Part shown: positions 42,027 to 50,825 of the stretch, piece after piece | Layout of the letters: each line of letters begins with the position of its first letter | How positions within the stretch are numbered: the stretch's first letter is position 1 | Source: Bdellovibrio sp. | GTDB lineage: Bacteria; Bdellovibrionota; Bdellovibrionia; Bdellovibrionales; Bdellovibrionaceae | Reading direction: 5' to 3' | Assembly (NCBI GenBank): GCA_013360185.1 | Contig: JABWCO010000002.1 | Coordinates: 1-60,231 of the forward strand | Length of the DNA stretch: 60,231 bases | Position numbers and translations under genes: made by a program | The notes under the pieces: generated by a model | Database searches by the model: none | What the model was told of the DNA's origin: nothing | Seen by the model: the letters and a program-made list of their open reading frames with translations, nothing else

Positions 42027-43288
42027 TCGCGCGTACACACCGTCAAGAAGTGCATACACTTACTTGTCGGTGGCGTTCCACCGTACGAAGCATTCGGACG
42101 GAAGCAAGTCTTAGTCAGGTCGTATTCAACTTCTGCAAAGTTTTTTGCAGCCAAGTTTTCTTCTTTATAACAAGACACACCGCCCTTAGGAATCGCGCAA
42201 CGAAGTGTGACATTCACATCCCACTGGTCCGCCCGAAACTGACGACGAAAAATATCTAACTCAGAACGAATTGTTGGATTGTTTTTAATTTCAGCATAAG
42301 TATGCGCAGGACAGGCCACGGCATCTTGAGTGCGCAAAACCGAATAGACCCGACCACAGCTCCATTGTTTCGTCGGCACTGACGGTGATGTTAAATCGGA
42401 CTCTGTCACAGAAGCCAAAACACGATTTGGATTCATCGCGTCTGCACCAGCTGCCGGATAAGGTGAGAAAGCCAAAGAATAACCGCGACCATAGGCCGTT
42501 TTCACGGGCACAGAGGTGCTGCTGGAACGAACTTTATTAATATCTTCGTTTTCCATCATATAAGTGACAGACAAAATACCCGAGTTCGCAAAGATATCAC
42601 GCACGACATCGGCCCGTGTTTCATCACTGTTAAAATTGAAACCAGCTTCCATCACTTTAAATTCTGGAGAAAAAGGAAAGTAATGTGCTGTGATACCCTT
42701 GGGAATAAAAGCATCCATCACCAAAGCGTCCGTCAGTGTTCCCACCATTGGCACAACGTCTTTATTCAATGCGGGGCTGCCGCTGTTACTTTCCACCAAG
42801 TAAACATCCGAAAGACTGCTGCGGGGGCGAATAGCCGCGGCCACAACAGCGTTTGCATTCAATGGAGAATCTGCCAAATATTCTTTATACTGATTTTCCG
42901 TGATCGAAGTTTCAGGATAAGTGGGTTTAAAGTTTTGATCGACGTAAGAATAAAACTGATTCTTAAGGGCAATTCCACCAGTTTGGTAAGAGCCCGCCTT
43001 CAAAGAAGTAAATGCAGAATTATTACGTAAATGAGTTTCTGCACAAGAGTTGTAAGAGATCGTATCGAAACCTGCATCAAAAGCAAACGGGATGGATTTA
43101 ACTTTTTGTGCCGTGCTTTCACCATATTTAGCACTTAAAGAAGCGTCGGAAGATCCAGAGTCTTCAATACCACCAAGTTCCGCATCAAAGCCGGCCTTGC
43201 CACAGTTTTGAAACGACACGACAAGGACAAAAGAGGCACAAATGCCACCCATTACCTGCCAAGCCGTTTTATGCAAACGTACTTTCAT
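42023..43288 (-). CDS. Lipoprotein-like protein with FQNCG anchor, unknown function
   Basis: A 421-residue protein with a long positively charged n-region, a hydrophobic stretch (residues 13-25) and the sequence VVSFQNCGKAGFD. The cysteine at 29 is where a lipobox cysteine would be, but Phe-Gln-Asn before it is not a standard lipobox; I recall FQNCG-type starts in many Bdellovibrio exported proteins. The body has about nine more cysteines and no domain I recognise. Asp/Ser/Gly-rich linker at 35-55. Monocistronic; 150-base gap to divergent galU. Confidence 0.75.
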   Translation of the reverse strand: MKVRLHKTAWQVMGGICASFVLVVSFQNCGKAGFDAELGGIEDSGSSDASLSAKYGESTAQKVKSIPFAFDAGFDTISYNSCAETHLRNNSAFTSLKAGSYQTGGIALKNQFYSYVDQNFKPTYPETSITENQYKEYLADSPLNANAVVAAAIRPRSSLSDVYLVESNSGSPALNKDVVPMVGTLTDALVMDAFIPKGITAHYFPFSPEFKVMEAGFNFNSDETRADVVRDIFANSGILSVTYMMENEDINKVRSSSTSVPVKTAYGRGYSLAFSPYPAAGADAMNPNRVLASVTESDLTSPSVPTKQWSCGRVYSVLRTQDAVACPAHTYAEIKNNPTIRSELDIFRRQFRADQWDVNVTLRCAIPKGGVSCYKEENLAAKNFAEVEYDLTKTCFRPNASYGGTPPTSKCMHFLTVCTRD

Positions 43289-43437
43289 GGAATACTCCCC
43301 TAGATCTAGACTATCATATACTATTTCGGCACTTTCGTAAAAAATCTAGAATGTCTCAAAAGGAAATACCCACGAAACCCCCATAGCCCTCATCGTTAAC
43401 AGTTGTCTTAGATTGAAACGTTTGAGATTTATAAGGG

Positions 43438-44322
43438 ATGTCGAAAATAAAAAAAGCCATCATTCCCGCCGCCGGTCTAGGTACACGCTTCTTGCCGGCC
43501 ACTAAAACTGTTCCCAAAGAAATGCTGACGATTGTCGACGCTCCGATCATCCTTTATGTGGTCGAAGAGGCCGTCCAAGCTGGGATCGAGGACATCGTAT
43601 TGATCGCCGGTCGCGGCAAGCACGCCATTGAAGACTTTTTTGATACTTCTTACGAGCTCGAGGACAAGTTAGCAAAAGACGGCAAAGAAAAACTGCTTGA
43701 GCGGGTCACGCGCATTCGCGAAAAAGCGAACATCATTAGCATCCGTCAAAAACAAGCCCTGGGTTTGGGCCACGCGGTTCTTTCAGGGTTGCCAATCATT
43801 GGCAAAGAGCCTTTTGCCGTTTTATTGGGTGACGAAATCACCATGGGCTTTCACGGGGAACCCAACGTCACAGCTCAGCTCGTAAATTCATTTGAAGCGA
43901 CTGGTACTTCAACGATTTCTGTCATGAAGGTCGAAGAAAAAGATGTGTCTAAGTACGGAATTGCCGAAGTCGAGGAAAAGTCTGAGGGCTTTTTTAAAGT
44001 GACGTCTTTGATCGAAAAGCCCAAGCCTTCTGAAACTAAAAGTCGTTGGGCGCTGCCGGGCCGCTACGCTTTTGACAACAGCATTATGGATATTCTGCAG
44101 TCAGCAAAGCCAACGCTTAATGGCGAAATCCAATTGACCGACAGCATGAAGGTTTTATGCCAAACCAAAGGTCTTAACGCGATGACTTTTAGTGCTGAAC
44201 GGTACGATGCTGGTGATAAGCTAGGCTATCTGCAAGCCAACATTGAGCTGGCTTTACAAAACCCAGAGCTAGGTGCAGATCTTAAAAATTACATCCTTCA
44301 GCTTGCGCAACGTTTGAACTAG
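43438..44322 (+). CDS. galU: UTP-glucose-1-phosphate uridylyltransferase GalU
   Basis: Makes UDP-glucose for LPS and polysaccharides. The 294 residues begin with the nucleotide signature IPAAGLGTRFLPATKTVPKEM (positions 9-29) and carry GLGHAVLSG and the family segment IEKPKP. The length is right for bacterial GalU. The ATG has AAGGGA just upstream. A TAGAAT at 43347-43352 is a possible -10. It is followed after eight bases by the next gene, whose ribosome site overlaps the galU stop. Confidence 0.94.
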   Translation: MSKIKKAIIPAAGLGTRFLPATKTVPKEMLTIVDAPIILYVVEEAVQAGIEDIVLIAGRGKHAIEDFFDTSYELEDKLAKDGKEKLLERVTRIREKANIISIRQKQALGLGHAVLSGLPIIGKEPFAVLLGDEITMGFHGEPNVTAQLVNSFEATGTSTISVMKVEEKDVSKYGIAEVEEKSEGFFKVTSLIEKPKPSETKSRWALPGRYAFDNSIMDILQSAKPTLNGEIQLTDSMKVLCQTKGLNAMTFSAERYDAGDKLGYLQANIELALQNPELGADLKNYILQLAQRLN

Positions 44323-44330
44323 GAGTGTAC

Positions 44331-45185
44331 GTGAGAAAAATTATTCTGCCTCTTTTGGTTATTTTAACAGCTCCAATGTTTGTAAGTGCGTACATCATGC
44401 CAACCCGTACGATCTTACAAAAGGCTTCTGAAAATGCAGGTTCAGGGATTTACGCTATTGAACAGGAACTGCAATTTTCCAATGGCGAGGACACCGTCAC
44501 CGTCAAAGAAACGTGGCTTATCGACAGCGATCGCACAATGCGCTTGACCGTAACTGGTGGCAAAGATTTGCAAAATTCTTTCCGTCTGCAATATGTTTAC
44601 AACGGCAATTTAAAATGGAGCATGGTTAACAACACACGCAAAAATGAAAAAGTATCAGATGACTTCCTTGAAAAATATCTGAACTTTAGAAATCCAGAAA
44701 TTTTCGCTAACACCTTAGCGCAAAACAAAATTGTTCCGCATTCAGCCTATGCAAAAAAATCTTTGCCGCGCACTGGAAATGAAATTAAGTATGATCCAGA
44801 ATCTTGGGTGCGCTTATCGCGCACAGGCGGCGTGGTTAATTACGCCTTAGGCGTGCCTTCACCCGTGGATCAAGAGGCGGGTTCTCCGGGAATTTGGATT
44901 GAACAAGACAACTTCGTTGTGCGTAAGCTGCGCTTGCCCAGCCAAGTTGAGATGTCAGCAAACAACTATAATCATTTCGCCAAAGGCCTTTCTTACCCTC
45001 GCTCTCGCACCGTGCGCTGGGGTAATAACACCGTAACCATTCGCTTAATCAGTGCGGCGGCTCGTCCACAAACCGCAGTGGCGCTGCTTCAACCGTCTTC
45101 TTTGGATAACAACTTAAAGTGGGATGGCCTCGAATCATTACCGGCTAAGGAAGTTATTACGGAGTTCTACACGAGGTTTAGATGA
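44331..45185 (+). CDS. Secreted protein of unknown function between galU and priA
   Basis: A 284-residue protein with a signal peptide (KIILPLLVILTAPMFVSA). The start is probably the GTG at 44331, five bases after AGGAG; the track's GTG at 44325 overlaps that site. The mature part is beta-rich, in a style like LolA/outer-membrane sorting folds (IYAIEQELQFSNGEDTVTVKETWLIDSDRTMRL), but I do not assign a family. Its stop overlaps the priA start (ATGA), so it is in one unit with galU and priA. Confidence 0.78.
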   Translation: MRKIILPLLVILTAPMFVSAYIMPTRTILQKASENAGSGIYAIEQELQFSNGEDTVTVKETWLIDSDRTMRLTVTGGKDLQNSFRLQYVYNGNLKWSMVNNTRKNEKVSDDFLEKYLNFRNPEIFANTLAQNKIVPHSAYAKKSLPRTGNEIKYDPESWVRLSRTGGVVNYALGVPSPVDQEAGSPGIWIEQDNFVVRKLRLPSQVEMSANNYNHFAKGLSYPRSRTVRWGNNTVTIRLISAAARPQTAVALLQPSSLDNNLKWDGLESLPAKEVITEFYTRFR

Positions 45186-47224
45186 GTTCTGCCTCGCTAT
45201 GGCGAGTGGCTGTTGATGCTCCTATTTCAGAAGCATTGACCTATTCATGCGAAGAACCTCTGCAGCGCGGGCAACTTGTGAACGTGCCACTGGGTCGTCG
45301 CAAAGTGAAGGGTCTGGTGCTAGGGCCTGCCACAGAAACACCTGAGTTTGCCATCAAAAGTATCGACTCTATCGACACGGATTATGCTCCGTTGCCGGAT
45401 TCTTTTGTCAAATGGCTAGAGTGGCTGGCGCAATACTATCTGCATCCAATCGGCCAAGTGGTGCAATCCGCTTTTCCGCCATTACGTAAAGCAGAAAAGC
45501 ACCGTCAATCAAAGCGCCCCCCGGTGATCCCGCAGCTTGAAGCTGATACAAATTTACATTTAACAGATGAACAACAAAAATCCTTCGAAGACATCGCGAA
45601 GCACACGGGTTTTTCCACACATTTAATTTTTGGTGTGACAGGGTCAGGAAAGACTGAAATTTACCTGCGCTTACTTGAAGAGGTTTTAAAACGAGGTCAG
45701 CGAGGCATCGTTCTGGTGCCAGAAATTTCCCTAACACCCCAGTTGATTCATCGTTTCGCGCGACGCTTTGGTGACAAAATCGCAGCGTTACATTCACAGT
45801 TAACCGATCGCGAGCGCACAAATCAGTGGTGGGACATCGTTGAGGGACGCAAATCAATATTAATTGGCGCACGTTCCGCGTTGTTTTGTCCGGTTGCTGA
45901 TTTAGGTTTAATCATTGTCGACGAAGAACATGAGCCCAGCTTTAAGCAAGATGAAAAACTAAAATACAATGGTCGCGACGCCGCTGTAATGATGGGAAAA
46001 ATGCTCAATTGCCCTGTCGTCTTAGGGTCTGCAACACCCAGTTTAGAGTCATGGAAAAATGCCCAAGATGGTAAATATCATCTGCACACACTGCGCCGCC
46101 GTGTTGCCAACCGCGCTTTGCCTGATATTGAAGTGATCGATTTACGTCACCAAAAATCAGACGATGACGAAAAAAAGAAGTCGATCGAAAAGTATTCGCA
46201 CCTGCCGTTTTGGTTAAGTCCTGATCTTTATGAACGCATGGGCGAAGTTTTAGAACGCGGCGATCAAGCGGCGTTGTTTTTAAATCGGCGCGGTGTCGCA
46301 CAGATGGTAGTGTGTCCTGCGTGCGGCCATACACGCGAGTGCCCCAACTGTGACATTTCCCTGACCTTGCACGCGCATTCCCATTTGATTTGTCACTATT
46401 GTGATTATCACGAAAACTTCAAAACCAAGTGTCCCGACTGCAAAGAAGCAGAGCTGGAGGCGATTGGCTTGGGCACGGAGCTTTTAGAAAACGATTTAAC
46501 TCGCCTGTTCCCCGGCAAGATCATTGCCCGCGCCGATCGTGATGAGATTCAAAATCGCGCTGACTTAGAAGACTTGATTTCGCGCATGGAAACAGGAGAA
46601 ATTGATATCTTGGTGGGCACCCAAATGATCGCCAAGGGTTTGGATTTTCCAAAATTAAAACTTGTGGGCCTGGTGCTTGCTGATGTCGGATTTAATTTGC
46701 CAGACTTCCGCGCCACCGAACGAAGCTTCCAGCTGATAACCCAAATGAGTGGCCGCAGCGGACGGCATGTAAAAGAGGGCGAAAGCCCTGGTAAAGTGAT
46801 CATCCAAACCTTTAACGTCGAACATGAAAGCATTAACTTTGCCCGTAATCACGACTTTGAAGGTTTCGCAAAACATGAGCTGATGGCGCGAGCACAATTA
46901 AACTATCCTCCGGCCGGACGACTGGTTAGCTTTCGCATTCAAGGCACCCATCTTGGCAAGGTTGAAGAGACCGCTGGACTTTTAGCCAGACGCGCGTTTG
47001 CTCTGAAGACACAATTTCCTCAGCAGTATGGCAGCATCGAGGTTCTGGGGCCTGCCGAAGCCCCACTGTCTAAGCTTAGAGGGCAGTTTCGCTATCACCT
47101 ACTTGTGAAGTCGGCTCAGCTTGCCGCCGTAAATCCCTTTTCGCGACAGTTATTGGGGGACCAGGATTGGGTCCCGAGCGGAATTAAGATTTTAATCGAT
47201 ATTGACCCAATGAGTTTGCTTTAA
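45182..47224 (+). CDS. priA: Primosomal protein N', replication restart helicase PriA
   Basis: A superfamily 2 helicase that reloads replication forks. The 680 residues include the N-terminal DNA-binding part, Walker A GVTGSGKTE (residues about 151-159), the DEAH-type box IVDEEHEP, helicase motif QMIAKGLDFP and the PriA zinc region with four CxxC pairs (CPACGHTRECPNC ... CHYCDYHE ... CPDC) at about 379-420. The length is somewhat below E. coli PriA (732). The start overlaps the previous stop. Confidence 0.95.
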   Translation: MSSASLWRVAVDAPISEALTYSCEEPLQRGQLVNVPLGRRKVKGLVLGPATETPEFAIKSIDSIDTDYAPLPDSFVKWLEWLAQYYLHPIGQVVQSAFPPLRKAEKHRQSKRPPVIPQLEADTNLHLTDEQQKSFEDIAKHTGFSTHLIFGVTGSGKTEIYLRLLEEVLKRGQRGIVLVPEISLTPQLIHRFARRFGDKIAALHSQLTDRERTNQWWDIVEGRKSILIGARSALFCPVADLGLIIVDEEHEPSFKQDEKLKYNGRDAAVMMGKMLNCPVVLGSATPSLESWKNAQDGKYHLHTLRRRVANRALPDIEVIDLRHQKSDDDEKKKSIEKYSHLPFWLSPDLYERMGEVLERGDQAALFLNRRGVAQMVVCPACGHTRECPNCDISLTLHAHSHLICHYCDYHENFKTKCPDCKEAELEAIGLGTELLENDLTRLFPGKIIARADRDEIQNRADLEDLISRMETGEIDILVGTQMIAKGLDFPKLKLVGLVLADVGFNLPDFRATERSFQLITQMSGRSGRHVKEGESPGKVIIQTFNVEHESINFARNHDFEGFAKHELMARAQLNYPPAGRLVSFRIQGTHLGKVEETAGLLARRAFALKTQFPQQYGSIEVLGPAEAPLSKLRGQFRYHLLVKSAQLAAVNPFSRQLLGDQDWVPSGIKILIDIDPMSLL

Positions 47225-47270
47225 TCCCCGCTCCTCCTTAAAATAGAGAATCTAAGGAAGCTTTAATAAA

Positions 47271-48107
47271 ATGATTCAATGCCCGCGCTGCGGAATACAA
47301 GTAACTGAGCTTCACCCGATTGAACCTGATTTGATTCAGAAACTTCAAGCCGGCGGTGAAACCAATTTACCACCACAAGTGTGTGCTGGTTGTATTTCTG
47401 ATTTGCGCAGAACTGTCGCGACCAGCAGCGGTGGTATCTTGATGCAACAAGAACGCGCCAAAGAACAGCACCGCCTGCAACTTTGGAAAAGTCGCGTAAA
47501 CCTAATCAAGAAAGCACGCATGTGCATGGGCCAAAAACTTTATTCTGAAGCGGCCATTTCATACGAAAAATATTTAAAAATTTTAGACATCGTTTTTGAC
47601 GTAAAGAAGGGCGATCGCTTACGCCCCGAAGCCTTCAAGGACAGCGCCCGTACGACGGAGCTTACTATGGTAGCCTCAGTGTATTGGGATTTAATGCGCA
47701 TCTATGACACGCATGAAAAATACTCGGAGCGCATGTCGAATGCGGCTAAGCAGCTGGCTATTTTTGTTCAGTTCACTCCAATTTATCCCGACATAATTCG
47801 CAAAGCAGAGTCATTTCAAAAGACGGCACGCAATCCACATATTGTGAAACAATTTTTGAAAATGTCGGACAAAGAACGGCCACGCTGTTTTATTGCAACC
47901 TCCGCCTTTGCTAATTCACAAGCACAAGAAGTCATGGCGTTGCGAGAATTTCGTGACTTCACCTTACGTTCTTCCCTATGGGGCAGAAAGTTTATCGCCT
48001 TTTACTATAAAGTTTCACCACGCCTTGCTTGCCTACTCGATAAGCATCCTCGTCTTAAACCTACTATCAGAGCCGTTCTCCGCGTTTTGATCAAATGCGT
48101 TAGCTAA
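47271..48107 (+). CDS. Zinc-ribbon protein with a C-terminal CFI-box domain
   Basis: A 278-residue protein. The N-terminus has CPRC (residues 4-7) and CAGC (38-41), a zinc-ribbon-like module. The middle is helical and TPR-like (KKARMCMGQKLYSEAAISYEKYLKIL). The C-terminus from residue 206 is RCFIATSAFANSQAQEVMALREFRD, then SPRLACLL and basic helices, which fits the CFI-box domain found at the ends of diverse bacterial proteins. There is no signal peptide. GGAAG lies upstream of the ATG. Role unknown; it follows priA after 46 bases. Confidence 0.8.
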   Translation: MIQCPRCGIQVTELHPIEPDLIQKLQAGGETNLPPQVCAGCISDLRRTVATSSGGILMQQERAKEQHRLQLWKSRVNLIKKARMCMGQKLYSEAAISYEKYLKILDIVFDVKKGDRLRPEAFKDSARTTELTMVASVYWDLMRIYDTHEKYSERMSNAAKQLAIFVQFTPIYPDIIRKAESFQKTARNPHIVKQFLKMSDKERPRCFIATSAFANSQAQEVMALREFRDFTLRSSLWGRKFIAFYYKVSPRLACLLDKHPRLKPTIRAVLRVLIKCVS

Positions 48108-48162
48108 GTTTTCCCCTCTTTGAGACTTGCAAAGCTCTGCCCTTTTGAGGGAATGTAAATGT

Positions 48163-49302
48163 ATGGCTCATATCTACGACTACGCAATTATTGGAAGCGG
48201 CCTTACTGGCCTTAGTATCGCAGCGGCATTAAGCCGCGAAACCAAAAACATCGCTTTGATTGAAGCAGCTGATGTTGCTTTTGGCGCGAATAGAAAAGTC
48301 AACATGCCGACAGGCCCGGCCAACAACGGTCTACGTTTTGTTCCGGACTCAGTTCTTGCGGAAAAATCTTTGCGTTTCTTAGAGACCCTTCTGGGCAACT
48401 CCGTAATCGCAGACATTTCTGAAGAAGCACCCATCACTTATGAAGCGGGTGGCTTTAAAACTTTCTTAGGTTTCGGCGAAAATCCTCCGCCGTTCTATGA
48501 AGAGCTTGCTTACTTAACTTCAAGCAAACGCATTGATTTGTCTTCGCAGCCCTTTGAATGGACACAAATGTTGTTCGAACAATTCAAAGGTGACTTCATG
48601 CCACGTTCTTATGTCACCAAGTTTCACCAAGAAGGCGAACGAGTTTCGCATGTGACTATTAACGGTTCTAAAACTTTGCATGCGCAAAATTTTATTTTCG
48701 CTGGCCACGTGAAAGATCTAGCTCTGCTTTTACCGGAAGAAGCTCTTTCAGCGCGCGCTAAAGGTAAACTTGCGAAAAATACTTACTGGACGGCTTTGTG
48801 TATTGATTTCTGTCACAACAAAGAAGTGACGGCGTCGACGGCGATGCATGTTCTTAACGGCACCACCCAAGATGAAATTGGACCCTGCGCGGGTCGCTTC
48901 ACGCCAGCAACAGAAGTTGAAGGCGAAAAAATGCAAGTGTCACAGTGGATGACTTTTATCTCACACGAAGAAACTGACGATAGCGAAGTGGTTGGTATGG
49001 CTTTGAAAAAAATCAAACGTCAAATCAAGCGCGCTTATCCTGAGGCTTTAGAGGGTTTGAAAATGGAGCGCATTTTTGTTTCACCTTTGATTGCTGGCAA
49101 CGGCGATCTTAAGTTGAGCGCGAACATGACAATTCCAGATTTAGAAAATTTGTGGATCGCTTGTGCGACTATGAATGAACAAAAAAATCTTGTCGGCTCG
49201 TTGCTACAAGCAGAAATGACCGTGGCCTCCCTGGGCTTCAAAGTCGCAGAGGCCGAGCACTCTGCGCGCGACGAAGAAGCCACTCTAGAAGCCTCTATTT
49301 AA
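48163..49302 (+). CDS. FAD-dependent oxidoreductase (DAO-like)
   Basis: A 379-residue flavoprotein from the ATG at 48163; the track start at 48127 adds 12 residues that do not fit the family, and GAGGGA lies upstream of 48163. The N-terminus YDYAIIGSGLTGLSIAAALS (residues 5-24) is the dinucleotide-binding Rossmann motif, followed by LIEAADVAFGANRK. The C-terminal part (about 330-350) has the second FAD contact region (LENLWIACATMNEQKNLVGSLLQAE). Substrate unknown. An alternative assignment is an amine oxidase-type protein. It stands alone before the ribosomal operon. Confidence 0.82.
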   Translation: MAHIYDYAIIGSGLTGLSIAAALSRETKNIALIEAADVAFGANRKVNMPTGPANNGLRFVPDSVLAEKSLRFLETLLGNSVIADISEEAPITYEAGGFKTFLGFGENPPPFYEELAYLTSSKRIDLSSQPFEWTQMLFEQFKGDFMPRSYVTKFHQEGERVSHVTINGSKTLHAQNFIFAGHVKDLALLLPEEALSARAKGKLAKNTYWTALCIDFCHNKEVTASTAMHVLNGTTQDEIGPCAGRFTPATEVEGEKMQVSQWMTFISHEETDDSEVVGMALKKIKRQIKRAYPEALEGLKMERIFVSPLIAGNGDLKLSANMTIPDLENLWIACATMNEQKNLVGSLLQAEMTVASLGFKVAEAEHSARDEEATLEASI

Positions 49303-49422
49303 ATACACCTCCTGACTTTCCTCGAGCCCCTCATGCAGGGGCCTCTTGGAGGGCCAGAATGATCCAATACCTGGCAATCGCCCAAGACAAGGTGAGTCAA
49401 CAGAGCCCACTCGGCATTTAAC

Positions 49423-49450
49423 TTAAGTTATTGATTTTATTTAATAAAAT
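49423..49450 (+). promoter_or_regulatory. Likely rpsB promoter
   Basis: TTAAGT and TAAAAT are 16 bases apart inside an AT-rich block that also has an 8-bp palindrome (ATTTTATT/AATAAAAT). The start would be near 49457. Confidence 0.4.
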
Positions 49451-49601
49451 ATAAACTTCCAACTCGAGCCCTAGCTTCCCAGCTTCTGAACTGAGCACAT
49501 TCGAAAAAGGTACGGCCTACATGCGGAAAGAGTTCTTGCGCAGCGTGGCCTCGCTGTGATATCCCCAGAGACCAACAATAACACACTCTCAAGCATCAAC
49601 T

Positions 49602-49634
49602 GGTCCCCCAAAGTACTGAAAAAGGGGGTCTTCC
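49602..49634 (+). promoter_or_regulatory. Leader hairpin upstream of rpsB, possible S2 binding site
   Basis: CCCCC (49605-49609) and GGGGG (49624-49628) pair, with GG/CC outside them across an internal loop. In gammaproteobacteria the rpsB leader is bound by S2 for autoregulation; whether this unrelated sequence does the same is inference. Confidence 0.3.
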
Positions 49635-49692
49635 GGCGAAAAAAAGAAGCTGGCTCTGCTGAGAGGAGGATTAACCAGAAAGGAAGTACTAC

Positions 49693-50628
49693 ATGGCACA
49701 AGTTACCATGAAAGAAATGCTAGACGCAGGAGTCCACTTCGGACATCAAACTCAGCGTTGGAACCCAAAAATGAAACCGTACGTTTACACATCTCGTGGA
49801 GGCATTCATATTATTGACCTTCAAAAGACTGTTGTACGTGCTAACAAAGCTGCTGACTTCGTAAAAGAAATCGCTGCTAACGGTGGTCGTTTGATCTTCG
49901 TTGGAACTAAAAAACAAGCGATTGAGCCTGTTCAAGAAGCTGCTGCTAAGTGTGGCCAATACCACGTTACTAAACGTTGGTTGGGTGGCATGATGACGAA
50001 CTTCGAAACGATCAAATCTTCTATCGATCGTCTTCGCAAAATCGACGCTATGAAAGAAAAAGGTGAATTCAATTACCTTACTAAAAAAGAGCGCGCGAAA
50101 CTTGAAAAAGAATACATCCGTTTGACAGATTTCCTTAGCGGTATCCGCGACATGAAAGAAATGCCTTCTGCAATGTTCGTAGTAGATCTTCCTAAAGAAC
50201 ACATCGCTGTTGCTGAAGCAAAACGTTTGGGCATCCCAGTAGTTGGTATCGCTGATACAAACTCTGATCCTGAATCAATTGATTTCCCAATTCCAGGCAA
50301 TGACGATGCGATCCGTTCAATCAAATTGTTCGCAAACCTAGTTGCTGAAGCGTACCTAGAAGGCGCTAAAGCTTGGGAAGGCAAACTTCGCACAATGTCT
50401 GACAAACAATCTGACGTTGCTAAAGAGGCTAAAGCGGAAAGCAAAGATGACGCTCCTAAAAAACGTGGTGCGGCTCCTAAAGCTGGCGCGAAAGAAGCGC
50501 CTAAAAAAGCAGCTGGACCAACTGTCGTTAAAGCTTCTAAGGCTCGCAAACTTGTTGCTGCTGGTACAGCAGAAGAAGTTGAAATCCAAGCTGAGCTTGA
50601 AAACAAAGAAGACGATTCAGCTGAGTAA
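49693..50628 (+). CDS. rpsB: 30S ribosomal protein S2 with a long basic C-terminal tail
   Basis: Ribosomal protein S2, small-subunit component needed for S1 docking. Residues 1-235 are typical, with HFGHQTQRWNPKM (15-27) and GIADTNSDPESIDFPIPGNDDA near 185. After residue about 240 a tail of about 70 residues follows: Lys/Ala/Pro-rich (KKRGAAPKAGAKEAPKKAAG), then a short ordered-looking segment (VVKASKARKLVAAGTAEEVEI) and an acidic end. E. coli S2 is 241 residues. It opens the rpsB-tsf-pyrH-frr run. Confidence 0.97.
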   Translation: MAQVTMKEMLDAGVHFGHQTQRWNPKMKPYVYTSRGGIHIIDLQKTVVRANKAADFVKEIAANGGRLIFVGTKKQAIEPVQEAAAKCGQYHVTKRWLGGMMTNFETIKSSIDRLRKIDAMKEKGEFNYLTKKERAKLEKEYIRLTDFLSGIRDMKEMPSAMFVVDLPKEHIAVAEAKRLGIPVVGIADTNSDPESIDFPIPGNDDAIRSIKLFANLVAEAYLEGAKAWEGKLRTMSDKQSDVAKEAKAESKDDAPKKRGAAPKAGAKEAPKKAAGPTVVKASKARKLVAAGTAEEVEIQAELENKEDDSAE

Positions 50629-50649
50629 TTCTCAGATGAATGAAGCAGC

Positions 50650-50676
50650 AAGGGTGGCCTAGCCACCCTTCTCTTT
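50650..50676 (+). terminator. Hairpin between rpsB and tsf (partial terminator)
   Basis: AAGGGTGGC, loop CTA, GCCACCCTT: a perfect 9-bp stem followed by CTCTTTG. A weak T tract suggests attenuation rather than complete stop, in line with rpsB-tsf co-transcription elsewhere. Confidence 0.6.
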
Positions 50677-50825
50677 GTTAAGTTCTCTGTTATTTTGATC
50701 TTTATATAAAAAGCGGTCTTTAAAACGCCCCCGTCGGCCCTCTGAAAAGACTGCACCGAAACTGTGAATGCAGTTGGTGTTTTAGGATCGCTTGTATTTA
50801 TCTATTTATTTAAGGAGTCTTCCTA

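Larger units (their letters stand above)
49303..49692 (+). other. 390-base gap: gene end, promoter and long leader of rpsB
   Basis: I see no gene here. It begins with a GC-rich hairpin (GAGCCCCT / AGGGGCCTC, one bulge, about 49323-49347) that may end the oxidoreductase transcript. A very AT-rich block follows (49423-49455). Then about 240 bases of leader rich in small stems lead to rpsB, including CCCCC/GGGGG at 49605-49628. The ribosome site is AGAAAGGAAG just before the ATG. Confidence 0.6.

Noticed and set aside
50073-50756. 227-residue ORF antisense to rpsB
   Set aside because: Ser/Ala-rich shadow of the rpsB Lys/Ala tail; rpsB is certain on the other strand.
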